Positions 41,917 to 50,526 of a stretch of 64,000 nucleotides of DNA are shown here, piece after piece (the first letter of the stretch is position 1; every line of letters starts with the position of its first letter). The stretch covers positions 3,860 to 67,859 of the forward strand of contig CAJUMJ010000001.1 of the NCBI GenBank assembly GCA_910587095.1, given 5' to 3'. The position numbers and the translations under genes were made by a program. Under the pieces are notes generated by a model, which saw nothing but the letters and a program-made list of their open reading frames with translations, was not told the DNA's origin and did not search any database. This stretch comes from an uncultured Lachnospiraceae bacterium (lineage in GTDB: Bacteria > Bacillota > Clostridia > Lachnospirales > Lachnospiraceae).

Positions 41917-43956
41917 TCAGGACTCCGATCCCCCTCCTTCTAGTTTTAGCGTGAAATCGCTCCGATCCAGAGAAAAATTCGGATTGTAGTATGGATCCCC
42001 CTTTTCCAGAAGCTCCTTCCATCGCTGCCTGAACAGCTCGCATTCCTTCTCGTAGCGCTCGGCGTTCGCTCCCGACTGGTCCGTTCCCCTCGAAGCCGAC
42101 TCGTAATGATAGAGCTCCGCAAACGGCGTAAACACATTCACCCGCCCCGTCTTCCAGGCTCTGATACACAGATCCACGTCGTTGAGCGCGACGGCGAGCT
42201 TCTCGTCCAACCCTCCAAGCTCCTCATAGAGCGATTTTCTCATCATCAGGCAGGCTCCTGTCACCGCCATTACGTTTTGGGCGTAGCAGAGTCTTCCCAT
42301 ATATCCCAGGTTCTGCTGATCCACGCGGTAATGGCTGTGCCCCGCCGTCCTGTGCGCACCGAGCCCCAGCACGACGCCCGCATGCTGTATCGTGTTGTCC
42401 TCATAGTAGAGCTTCGCTCCCACGGCGCCCACGTCCTTTCTCTGGGCGTACATCAAAAGTTCCTCGATCCAGTCCGGCGTGATCACCTGCGTGTCGTTGT
42501 TTAAGAGAACTATATACCCGCCCTTAGCACGGGAGACACCGAGGTTATTGACCCGGGAATAGTTAAATTCCCCCTTATATGTGAGAACTCTGACATTCGG
42601 ATTCTCCTGCAGCTTTCTGTAGTAAGCAAAAACCTCCGCGTCCGTGCTGTTGTTCTCCACCACAAGGATCTCGTAATTGTCGTAGGTGCTCCGGTCCAGA
42701 ATGGAAGAGACGCATCGTTTCAAGTCTTCCAGATGATCCCTGTTCGGAATTACGATGGACACACCGGGGGTTCCCAAAATCTCATACTTGATCTGAAAGA
42801 TCGTCTCAAACGCCCTTGTGGAGAGAATCTCAAAGTTTTTAAAGCCCTGCTGCTTAAGGTGCGCCGCCACCGCCCCCCTGGCCGCCTCGATGGCGTAGCT
42901 CTTCGCGCTGATATCCGAGGCAACGCTCCCCGCGTGGGATCTCCAATAATAGAGGAGCTTCGGCACGTGCACCACACACTTTGCCCGGGAAGTGAGTCTG
43001 AGAATCATATCGTGGTCCTGGCTGCCGTCAAATTCCGGGCGAAACAGTTCGGTACCGTCCAAAAGCCTTCTGGCAAAGGCGCTGAAATGGCAGATATAAT
43101 TGTTGGCCCGCAGATTGTCCGGCGCATAGTCCGGCTTAAAATGCAGAGTGATCATATCGTCTATGGTGCCGTTGCCCTTAAACGTGGCCTCGTCGCAGTA
43201 GATGTAGTCCGCGCCCTTCTCGCAGATCACCTTCGCGTACTCGAAAAGTACGCACGGATGCAGCACGTCGTCATGGTCAAAGAGAGCGATATAGTTTCCC
43301 GAGGACATATCCAGACAGGCGTTGGTATTTCCCGATATCCCCTCGTTTTTCGGAAGCTTTTTATACAAAATACGGCAGTAGAGACTGCTGCTTGGGCGCA
43401 AATACTGTTTGTCCTTCTGCATGTACTCCCTGCAAATCTCCTCCACATAAGCGTGCTCCGCGTCAGATCCGTCCGCCAGGCAAAGTTCCCATCCCTCGTA
43501 GGTCTGGTCCATGACGGACTCGATCGCCTGCCGCAAAAACTTTTCCGGCGTATTGTAAAGAGGCATGAGAATGCTGAACTTCACCGGCCTCTCAAATTTG
43601 TGCAGACGCTGTCTCGCCGCCTCCTCGATCACGGGAAAGCTGGCAGTGCCATGCTGCGTCATGGCCTTCCGCTCTATCCTCTTTGAATTTAACTTTCGGG
43701 CAATCCCACGGATATTCCCGTAGCGGCCAAGACGTTGCTTCGTCCGGGTCATCCAGTGAAACAGCATACGCAAAGGTTTTGCCGACCGCCAGAGCAGGCT
43801 GTCTTTGATTTTGTCAAGCTTCTCCTGCGTCCTGGCTCTGTTGTTCTCCGCCACCGCCAGTTTTTTCTGAAGGGAACGCCCACGCTTCTTTTCCCTGTTG
43901 TAAGCGTCCCTGTAAAAACGAAGCGCCTCCGCCTCCGTCATCCCTTTTCGTTCCAT
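41917..43956 (-). CDS. double-domain GT2 glycosyltransferase
   Basis: 679 residues, ATG behind AAGGAAAC. A helical, probably coiled-coil N-terminus (1-70) is followed by two complete GT-A domains. Domain 1 (~125-375) has SILMPLYNTPEKFL, ADGSDAEH, LFDHDDVLHPCVLF, YCDEATF, NYICHFSAFARRL and GSQDHDMILRL. Domain 2 (~405-660) has VSIVIPNRDHLEDLKRC, VENNSTDAEVF, LLNNDTQVITPDWI, GAVGAKLYYED and ALNDVDLCIRAW. Such tandem GT2 proteins often build a disaccharide unit by adding two sugars in turn. Both metal sites are intact here, unlike in the next protein. It is in the same direction as the 791-residue GT2 gene 42 bases upstream. Confidence 0.9.
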   Translation of the reverse strand: MERKGMTEAEALRFYRDAYNREKKRGRSLQKKLAVAENNRARTQEKLDKIKDSLLWRSAKPLRMLFHWMTRTKQRLGRYGNIRGIARKLNSKRIERKAMTQHGTASFPVIEEAARQRLHKFERPVKFSILMPLYNTPEKFLRQAIESVMDQTYEGWELCLADGSDAEHAYVEEICREYMQKDKQYLRPSSSLYCRILYKKLPKNEGISGNTNACLDMSSGNYIALFDHDDVLHPCVLFEYAKVICEKGADYIYCDEATFKGNGTIDDMITLHFKPDYAPDNLRANNYICHFSAFARRLLDGTELFRPEFDGSQDHDMILRLTSRAKCVVHVPKLLYYWRSHAGSVASDISAKSYAIEAARGAVAAHLKQQGFKNFEILSTRAFETIFQIKYEILGTPGVSIVIPNRDHLEDLKRCVSSILDRSTYDNYEILVVENNSTDAEVFAYYRKLQENPNVRVLTYKGEFNYSRVNNLGVSRAKGGYIVLLNNDTQVITPDWIEELLMYAQRKDVGAVGAKLYYEDNTIQHAGVVLGLGAHRTAGHSHYRVDQQNLGYMGRLCYAQNVMAVTGACLMMRKSLYEELGGLDEKLAVALNDVDLCIRAWKTGRVNVFTPFAELYHYESASRGTDQSGANAERYEKECELFRQRWKELLEKGDPYYNPNFSLDRSDFTLKLEGGGSES

Positions 43957-43998
43957 ATGTTTCCTTTCCTAACGCCTATACTTAAAATCCGGCTGCGC

Positions 43999-46374
43999 TC
44001 ACACCTTCACCGTTTTGTCGGACCAGGCAGCCAACACAATCCCGGCGTTTTCTCCTGCCGCCTTTCTCTCCGCCAGCATACCGATCCGGTACTCTCCCGG
44101 CTCGAGCTTTTCCCGCCGCAGACGCAGCACGAAGCCAGCCAGACCGATATTTTTCTCCTCGGGCAGAATATTTTCCACATCCACCCGGTTCCAGTCCGCC
44201 GGAACCGCCAGGTAGCCCGCCCCGTCCGACTTTTGCAAGATCACTTCGCGCTCGAAAGCCGCGTTGTCCGCTCCGGGAACATAGCTCCAGCCCATAATCC
44301 AGATAATATCCGGCTCCTCCTCCAAAATCTTGTGCTGTGGCTCCGCCCTGTCCACCGTCAGCTTCATCGCATCCTGTACCGCTTTCTTCACGGTCCTTTT
44401 CAGGACGGATTTCTGTACCGCAACCGCCTCCTGGGTATGAAGCGCATCCTCGTGGGGAAGTTTATAATTGCACCCATAATGCGAGGCGTTATCGATCAGA
44501 TTCTTATGATAGAAAGGGTCCTGCCCGCGGAATACCGCATGTCCCCTGTAAAGTTTCTCCTTATCCTCGAGAAGTCTCTTCCACTTTTCGTCGTTTTGCT
44601 CGTCCAGTCCCCGGCTTAAGGATTCGTAGTGATAGAGAATCGCGTCGTTTCTCTGTACGTTCAGATACCCCGCCTCCAAAAGCTTAAAGCAGAAATCCAC
44701 ATCGTTATAGGCCACAGGCAGATTCTCATCCAGGCCCCCCACTTCCTCGTATTTCTTCCGGGATACCATGAGACAGGCGCCCGTAACAGCCACCACATTG
44801 TAGGTAACCCGGTTCCTGCCGTAGTAGTAATCCTCCACGTCGGGGAAGGTGATCAGTTTATGCGATGGACCGATCTTCAGATTCGTAATCCCCGCGTGCT
44901 GAATGTTTTCCGAACCCGCGTACCACAGCTTTGCCCCCACGGCGCCCACATGGGACTGCATCGCCTGTCCGGTCATACGTCCCAGCCAGCTTCCTTCTAT
45001 GACTTCCATGTCGTCGTTCATCAAAAGGATCAGGTCGCCTCTGGCTCTCTTCTCCCCAAGATTACACATTTTCGAAAAATGAAAAGGCATCGGCTCATAA
45101 ATGTAAGTAAAACCGTAAGTCCTCTGCAGCGCCTCTATTTTCTCCCTGTTCTCCTCGCTGCTCCCGTTGTCCACCACAATCCATTCGTAAAACCGGTACT
45201 GGGTCCGTTCCCGGAAAGACCGCAGGCATTTCTCAAGCGCTTCCGGGTGGTCCTTTGACGGAATAATCACCGAAACCATGCGGTGCGGCGCAATCGCTGT
45301 ATTCTCACTGCCGGACCTCGTACATCTCTCGCTGCCGGAGACGGAAGTGTCGTAGAGCAAATGGTAAATATCCGGGTCGGCTCCCTGGACAAATATCCCT
45401 CGAAGTCCTCTCCGCAAAAGAGTGTCCTCCTTGAGCGTCACATATTGCGCGGAGGCTCCCGTCAAAAAGCGTCCCTCGGCAAGCTCCCTTCTCAGGCTCT
45501 CCTGCACCATGGCAAATCGCTCTCTCTCGGATCCGGAACCCGCCTGTCCTGTTCCCGTGCTCCTTAGCGGCGTATATCTTCTGTGATAGAGCACCGACTC
45601 CAGATGCCCGACGGCCTCCTGCATCTTCCAGAAATTTCCGCCGGTAAGTTCTATGATCCGCTCCTCCAGACGCAGACAAATCTCATAAAATCCCAAGTCC
45701 GGGTTCTTCATACTCACCATCCGAAAGCTCATACCCTCCAGCACGCTGAGGCGCATCGCCAGAAAATGCCCCCAATACTGGAACGCCAAAAGCGTATCCG
45801 GGGAGTAGACAGGCTTAAACCACGGCTCCATCCGCTTCGTCAGATCTTCCCAGTAAAAATCCTCGTCCGCGTAGGCAAGAAGACATGCGCTGTTCTCCTC
45901 AAAGAAGGACTTTACTCTCGATAAAGTATCGGGCGACAGCATACCTGTTCCGTAGGTCAGGATACAGACGTCCGTCCCTGGCACCTCTATCTCCTGTAGT
46001 CCCTGCACCGGAATCGGTTCCTCATTCGTATCGTCTGTTATTTTATCTTCACACGCCTGTATCCATTGCAGATAGGGGTTTTTCTGCAACCAGAGCTCAT
46101 CCTCATAAGCGCTTTGCCGCTCCGGCGACGCCTCGGCCTGAATCAGACTCTCGTCCGCCAAGGCAGTTCCCGTCATCTTGCAAACCGCCCTCTGCAAGGG
46201 AGCGGTTGCCTTGGACGCAAACCTGTAAAGCGGATTGGCCCGGATCCGGTTCAGATTGTCCTGCACCAGCGCCTGCCTTCTCTCCGCGTCGGCGATATAC
46301 CCGGCCGTCTGCGTATTCTTTTTTCGCTCTTCCTCATAGGCCGCCATATAGTAAGCTGCCCAGTCGAAACGCAT
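43999..46374 (-). CDS. GT2 protein with one intact and one degenerate GT domain
   Basis: 791 residues from ATG 46374, with AAAGGA six bases before; another ATG at 46389 overlaps the preceding stop (TGATG). A helical N-terminus (1-60) is followed by a reduced GT-A-like region (~140-290). This lacks the usual nucleotide-binding start and keeps only YADEDFYW, FKPVYSPDTLLAFQYWGHFL and VLYHRRYTPL. The second GT-A domain (~370-640) is complete: VSVIIPSKDHPEALEKCLRS, VVDNGSSEENREKI, LLMNDDMEVIEG, GAVGAKLWY, GACLMVSRKKYEEVGG and AYNDVDFCFKLLEAGYLN. A C-terminal beta-rich domain (~690-790) may bind glycan. I expect one active site. Confidence 0.87.
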   Translation of the reverse strand: MRFDWAAYYMAAYEEERKKNTQTAGYIADAERRQALVQDNLNRIRANPLYRFASKATAPLQRAVCKMTGTALADESLIQAEASPERQSAYEDELWLQKNPYLQWIQACEDKITDDTNEEPIPVQGLQEIEVPGTDVCILTYGTGMLSPDTLSRVKSFFEENSACLLAYADEDFYWEDLTKRMEPWFKPVYSPDTLLAFQYWGHFLAMRLSVLEGMSFRMVSMKNPDLGFYEICLRLEERIIELTGGNFWKMQEAVGHLESVLYHRRYTPLRSTGTGQAGSGSERERFAMVQESLRRELAEGRFLTGASAQYVTLKEDTLLRRGLRGIFVQGADPDIYHLLYDTSVSGSERCTRSGSENTAIAPHRMVSVIIPSKDHPEALEKCLRSFRERTQYRFYEWIVVDNGSSEENREKIEALQRTYGFTYIYEPMPFHFSKMCNLGEKRARGDLILLMNDDMEVIEGSWLGRMTGQAMQSHVGAVGAKLWYAGSENIQHAGITNLKIGPSHKLITFPDVEDYYYGRNRVTYNVVAVTGACLMVSRKKYEEVGGLDENLPVAYNDVDFCFKLLEAGYLNVQRNDAILYHYESLSRGLDEQNDEKWKRLLEDKEKLYRGHAVFRGQDPFYHKNLIDNASHYGCNYKLPHEDALHTQEAVAVQKSVLKRTVKKAVQDAMKLTVDRAEPQHKILEEEPDIIWIMGWSYVPGADNAAFEREVILQKSDGAGYLAVPADWNRVDVENILPEEKNIGLAGFVLRLRREKLEPGEYRIGMLAERKAAGENAGIVLAAWSDKTVKV

Positions 46375-46388
46375 CCTCTGTCCTTTCA

Positions 46389-48491
46389 TCAGCTAAACAA
46401 ACCCCTTTTCTGCAAATGTTTAACGGTTTCCGCCGGCATCCTGGTCACCTCCATGGCCGCCTCAAGCCGGTTTTCCTCCCCGCCTGGCAAGCCCCATAGG
46501 GAAAGGGTAATATTCGGATCCTCTGTGGGAAAAGCATACACATCCTCCCCGATCCGAAAGCCGTTCATCTGTATCTGTTTCCCCTTCAGGGAAATCTTCT
46601 CTCCGTTCCAGCCGATTCTGCGAATATAGATCACACACGCATGACTGCACGGATCAATCCGTACGGCGCTTCTTCCGCGGGGAATCTTCACGGAAAGCTC
46701 CACCGTTCCATCATCGGTACGCCAAATCTGTTCTCCATCCTCCTCCGGAAAGAAGGACTGCTCTTCCCGGAATCCCTTTCCCGTATCTTCGTAAACCTGA
46801 ATACGGTCATCGGCGGCTTTCCTCCCCTGCCCCTCGCAAAAATCCGAAAGGGTATAAACCGGCTGGCCGATGGCATCTCTGATCTCCGCCATGGAAAGCC
46901 GTTTGCCCGTCACATATTTCTGGAACTTCATCTCCTGTCTGCGATACTGTTCCGCCTCGGAAGGGCCTATTTTTAGCTTATCTATTATTAAATCAGGATT
47001 TAATCCATTTCTTTTTTCATCCTCCAACAGATAACAGTAAATCGCCCGAAAGGCAATCTCCCTCGTCTCCACAACCCTCTCAAAGCTCCACTCACAGTCG
47101 ATTATATTCCAGACGTTATCTAATTTGTAACAACCGTTATCATCCAGCCCGATAATGATATTTTCAAAGATTAAGTCGTAATCCGTGATATCTGTCTCCT
47201 CCCCGAAAGATATCCTTCTCAGATACTCGTCGAAGAGGTTGTGGAAGCCTTCCAGATCGTTTTCATATAGTCGCTCGTCCAGGATTTCCGCAAGCGTCTT
47301 TCCTTCCAAAAATTCAATCGTGATATAAGGTATGCCTTCCGCCGTCCTCTCCAGCCTGCACTCATTGACGGAAAGCATACTCCCCCGATACCGCCCGGCC
47401 AGCTTCCCGTACGCGGAAGCGGTGGCTTCTATATGGGCGTTTGCCGCTTTCGATAGCGGGTGTTTCTCTATTATGCTGCCGGTTCCCGTCGCCCTCTGCA
47501 AGGTCTTGATCTGAAAGTCCTCCTTTCTGTCGTTGGAATACTTCACATATTCCTCAGATAGAGAGGGACCGAGAATCAACATATAGGAATTGGAAAAGAG
47601 CGGAAACTGCCCCTCCTTCAAAATTGTGTCGAAGACTCGCTTCTCGTCAAATAGCTGTAGTCTGTCCCTGTCAAAATTGCGCATGTTATTCGACAATTCC
47701 CCTCGCTTGGGAAGTCTCCTGTCGGAATATAGCGTCGTCATAAACTTATAGTCCGGGTAAGGATAATACATCTGCATTTCCGAAAAGCCGCAGCTCTTTG
47801 CTATGGAAAGAAGGCCATCTCTCGTAAAGGTTCTGACTACGCCGCCCTCCGGGTAATCCTCAATTCCGCCAAAATAGGTGCCAAGGTGATCCTCCCTGCA
47901 TCCCGCCCAATACTTTAATCCAAATTTATTTTCTATGGCAATAGCGATATGTCCGCCTGTTTTCAGGTGTTTCTTAATGGTACACAGGAAATCTTCAAAA
48001 GGCGTTTCTGACCCGATATAAGCCTGGGCATACTCGAAAACCCCAATCAGGCAGATGAAATCGTAATCCGTGGGAAGATCCGGCTCCACATCCTGAAAGT
48101 TTCCCACATGGATCGTCACGTTGTCCGCCTCCATGTGCCGGTAGGCATTGATCATGCTACGCTTTTTGGAAAGTTCCACACAGGTTACTTCCCCGGCTCT
48201 CCTGGAAAGAGCACCCGTTATCGCACCGCAGCCCGATCCCACTTCCAGCACCCTCATGGCCCGGTTAATCGGCAGCCACTCCACAATATTCTCCCGCAGT
48301 GGGGAGAGATGGTAGAGAATCTCCCAGCGCTTCCTCTCCTCTATGATTCCGGGAAATTCCACAGCCGAATAATTTCTCGCAATTTCTAACAATTCGTTCT
48401 CCACATCCCCGTCACAGTACAGGTCCTCACCCGGATAATAAGTTAAATCAAGCTTTATTTTTCCAATTTCCTCTTTCTTTTCTTCCGTCAT
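46389..48491 (-). CDS. SAM methyltransferase fused to a kinase-like domain (WbdD-like architecture)
   Basis: 700 residues from ATG 48491, behind GGAGGGAAGGG. Residues 60-250 are a class I methyltransferase: VLEVGSGCGAITGAL is SAM motif I (81-95), and CVELSKK and FICLIGVFEYAQAY are further core segments. Residues ~325-500 look like a protein-kinase/APH fold: K343 with a helix glutamate E355, an HxD-like D439-x4-N444 (TDYDLIFEN) and a metal-site D465 (IIDCEW). A C-terminal beta domain (~620-690) follows. The WbdD protein of E. coli O9a has the same order (methyltransferase, kinase) and caps polymer ends before ABC export. The exporter genes follow upstream in the same transcript. Activity of the kinase-like part is inference. 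Confidence 0.75.
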   Translation of the reverse strand: MTEEKKEEIGKIKLDLTYYPGEDLYCDGDVENELLEIARNYSAVEFPGIIEERKRWEILYHLSPLRENIVEWLPINRAMRVLEVGSGCGAITGALSRRAGEVTCVELSKKRSMINAYRHMEADNVTIHVGNFQDVEPDLPTDYDFICLIGVFEYAQAYIGSETPFEDFLCTIKKHLKTGGHIAIAIENKFGLKYWAGCREDHLGTYFGGIEDYPEGGVVRTFTRDGLLSIAKSCGFSEMQMYYPYPDYKFMTTLYSDRRLPKRGELSNNMRNFDRDRLQLFDEKRVFDTILKEGQFPLFSNSYMLILGPSLSEEYVKYSNDRKEDFQIKTLQRATGTGSIIEKHPLSKAANAHIEATASAYGKLAGRYRGSMLSVNECRLERTAEGIPYITIEFLEGKTLAEILDERLYENDLEGFHNLFDEYLRRISFGEETDITDYDLIFENIIIGLDDNGCYKLDNVWNIIDCEWSFERVVETREIAFRAIYCYLLEDEKRNGLNPDLIIDKLKIGPSEAEQYRRQEMKFQKYVTGKRLSMAEIRDAIGQPVYTLSDFCEGQGRKAADDRIQVYEDTGKGFREEQSFFPEEDGEQIWRTDDGTVELSVKIPRGRSAVRIDPCSHACVIYIRRIGWNGEKISLKGKQIQMNGFRIGEDVYAFPTEDPNITLSLWGLPGGEENRLEAAMEVTRMPAETVKHLQKRGLFS

Positions 48492-48814
48492 ACCCCATCC
48501 CTTCCCTCCGTAATCGCCTCTCAGCCAGCAGACACGTTTTCCTGCCAATTTTTCTTTTATCCAAAAACTTCGCCAAAATACTACTTTTATACCATTTGTT
48601 ATTCTATTTTCTTCATAAAATAGCACATTGTTTTTAATTCGTCCAAATACCCCGTGCTCACTTCTGCCTCTTTTATCTGTTAAATCATGGTTATATTTCC
48701 TTTTTAATCCTTTTTCGCAGCAAGCGCGTTTTTCTGCTTATATATCGCCGTTCCACTCTTTTTTATCTATACACAGGTGCCGCTTACGATAAACCAAGCC
48801 ATTCATTACACTTG
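48492..48814. other. spacer between Wzt-like and methyltransferase genes
   Basis: No gene. A/T-rich, with a possible weak minus-strand promoter (TTGGAC, 18 bases, TATTTT near 48640) that would drive the methyltransferase and GT2 genes. No repeat family seen here. Confidence 0.3.
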
Positions 48815-50140
48815 CTATTTAACTGTCACCTTCGAATTCATATCATAAAATCCAACCGTATTCTTCTCCGAAATCACCGTCATATTCAGCACATCATACA
48901 GCCTGTGATACACGGTGAAATTATCCTCCTCGTATCCGGTCACCCCCAAAGACAGCAGGTAATCGCCTCCCTGCAAATTCATCTCCTGGGTAAAACTGAT
49001 TTCTTTTATCTCTCCCGCCTTCACAGACTCCAAAAACGCTTTCTCGAACATCGTATTGGTGCCTGTGATCTCCGTTCCGCGCACGTTTTTGATGGTAAAG
49101 GCAAAAATAGGGGCGCTGATATCCTCCGCCATCTCCACACGCATATGGATGGTGAAATCGCTTCCCTTGATGATGGTGGAGGTCTTCGTTCCCTTCTCGT
49201 CCATGATATAGTATTCCGTAATCCGCGCTTTTTTAGAACCGTATTCCAAAAGCTCCGGATTCTCGGAAATACCGCTTTTTTTCTCCTTCAATTTGCTGCC
49301 GTCCACGCCCTTGGCCGCCATTGCGCGAAGCTCCTCGTCCTCCAAAAGGCGTATGCCCTCATTCTCGCTCTCTGCCTCCGGAGGCGTGTACTGACCGACC
49401 AACACCTGCTTGTAAGTGTCTATCATCTGCTTGGGAGAGCCTTCCCCCAGCTTGACGCCCTGGTTTAAAAGCACCACGCGGTCACAGTACTTGCTGATGC
49501 TGCTCAGATCATGGCTGACAAAAACGATAGTCTTCCCCATCTCCTTAAATTCTTCAAATTTATGATAACACTTTGCCTGAAAAAAAACATCCCCGACAGA
49601 GAGCGCCTCATCCACAATGAGGATTTCCGGGTCTATATTGATGGCTACCGCGAAAGCCAGCCGCACGAACATGCCGCTGGAATATGTTTTTGCCGGCTGG
49701 TAAACGTAATCGCCGATATCCGCAAACGCCAGAATCTCATCCAGTTTCTGGTCGATTTCCTTTTTGGAAAAGCCGATCATAGTGCCGTTCAAATAAATAT
49801 TTTCTATGCCGTTGTATTCCATATTGAAGCCGGCGCCCAGCTCCAGCAACGCCGAGATTCGCCCGTTTACTGTAATACTACCCGCCGTCGGAGACAAAAC
49901 ACCTGTTATTATCTTCAAAATCGTCGATTTGCCCGAGCCGTTGGTGCCGATAATACCCACACATTCACCCTGCCTGATGGTCATATTGACCCCCTTTAAG
50001 GCACAGTGCTCGCTGTGATGCTTTCCTCTTCCGATATGGAGCGCCTCTCTCAGGCGATCCGATGGCTTGTCGTAGAGCTTATATACTTTTTCCAGATCTT
50101 TGACTTCAATCGCGATACTGTTTTCCATATCATTATCCAT
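48815..50140 (-). CDS. polysaccharide ABC transporter ATPase with C-terminal carbohydrate-binding-like domain (Wzt)
   Basis: 441 residues; ATG at 50140 with AAGGAAAAAG before it. The first ~245 residues are the ATPase: Walker A GTNGSGKSTILK, signature YSSGMFVRLAFAVAI, Walker B ILIVDEALSVGD, and the switch VSHDLSSI. This signature form marks the TagH/Wzt family. Residues ~300-435 form an extra beta-sandwich (KARITEYYIMDEKGTKT, FTIHMRVEMAEDIS, FAFTIKNVRG, GGDYLLSLGVTGY) like the Wzt C-terminal domain, which in O-antigen systems recognises the capped end of the polymer before export. Such a domain is expected only where the exported chain carries a terminal modification. That matches the methyltransferase/kinase gene next door. 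Confidence 0.9.
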   Translation of the reverse strand: MDNDMENSIAIEVKDLEKVYKLYDKPSDRLREALHIGRGKHHSEHCALKGVNMTIRQGECVGIIGTNGSGKSTILKIITGVLSPTAGSITVNGRISALLELGAGFNMEYNGIENIYLNGTMIGFSKKEIDQKLDEILAFADIGDYVYQPAKTYSSGMFVRLAFAVAINIDPEILIVDEALSVGDVFFQAKCYHKFEEFKEMGKTIVFVSHDLSSISKYCDRVVLLNQGVKLGEGSPKQMIDTYKQVLVGQYTPPEAESENEGIRLLEDEELRAMAAKGVDGSKLKEKKSGISENPELLEYGSKKARITEYYIMDEKGTKTSTIIKGSDFTIHMRVEMAEDISAPIFAFTIKNVRGTEITGTNTMFEKAFLESVKAGEIKEISFTQEMNLQGGDYLLSLGVTGYEEDNFTVYHRLYDVLNMTVISEKNTVGFYDMNSKVTVK

Positions 50141-50168
50141 ACTTTTTCCTTATCACATTTTTTATATA

Positions 50169-50466
50169 CCCCGCATTGCCGCAGCTCGATTTCGCTTCGC
50201 TTCATCTCGCTCGCAGGCTCTCGCCTTATCGGAATATTTTCCCTACCCCGCATTGCCGCAGCTCGATTTCGCTTCGCTCATCTCGCTCGCAGGCTCTCGC
50301 CTTATCGGAATATTTTCCCTACCCCGCATTGCCGCAGCTCGATTTCGCTTCGCTTCATCTCGCTCGCAGGCTCTCGCCTTATCGGAATATTTTCCCTGCC
50401 CCGCATTGCCGCAGCTCGATTTCGCTTCGCTCATCTCGCTCGCAGGCTGTCGCCCTATCGGAATAT
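50169..50466. repeat. 77-bp tandem repeat between the exporter genes
   Basis: Four copies start at 50169, 50246, 50322 and 50399 (periods 77, 76 and 77). Each begins CCCCGCATTGCCGCAGCTCG and contains TCTCGCTCGCAGGCTCTCGC and ATCGGAATATTTTCCCT. The last copy ends at the long hairpin at 50459. The copies differ by a TTC/TC length variation and single bases. The spacer 50141-50526 contains nothing else visible. Confidence 0.88.
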
Positions 50467-50519
50467 GTACAGACAATCGTCCTCGTGCAAGCACGGTCCG
50501 TTTGTCTGTACATATTCCG
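50459..50519. other. long perfect hairpin after the wzm-like gene
   Basis: CGGAATATGTACAGACAA (50459-50476) pairs perfectly with 50502-50519, an 18-bp stem, with an inner CGTGC-AA-GCACG hairpin (484-495). It follows the wzm stop by about 5 bases. The inner core (CGTCCTCG...GGTCCGTT) matches the family B element at 3.7 kb. Confidence 0.8.
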
Positions 50520-50526
50520 GCAATGC

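Noticed and set aside
50169..50466. CRISPR array
   Set aside because: The repeats are contiguous 77-bp units with no spacers, and no cas gene is in the window.
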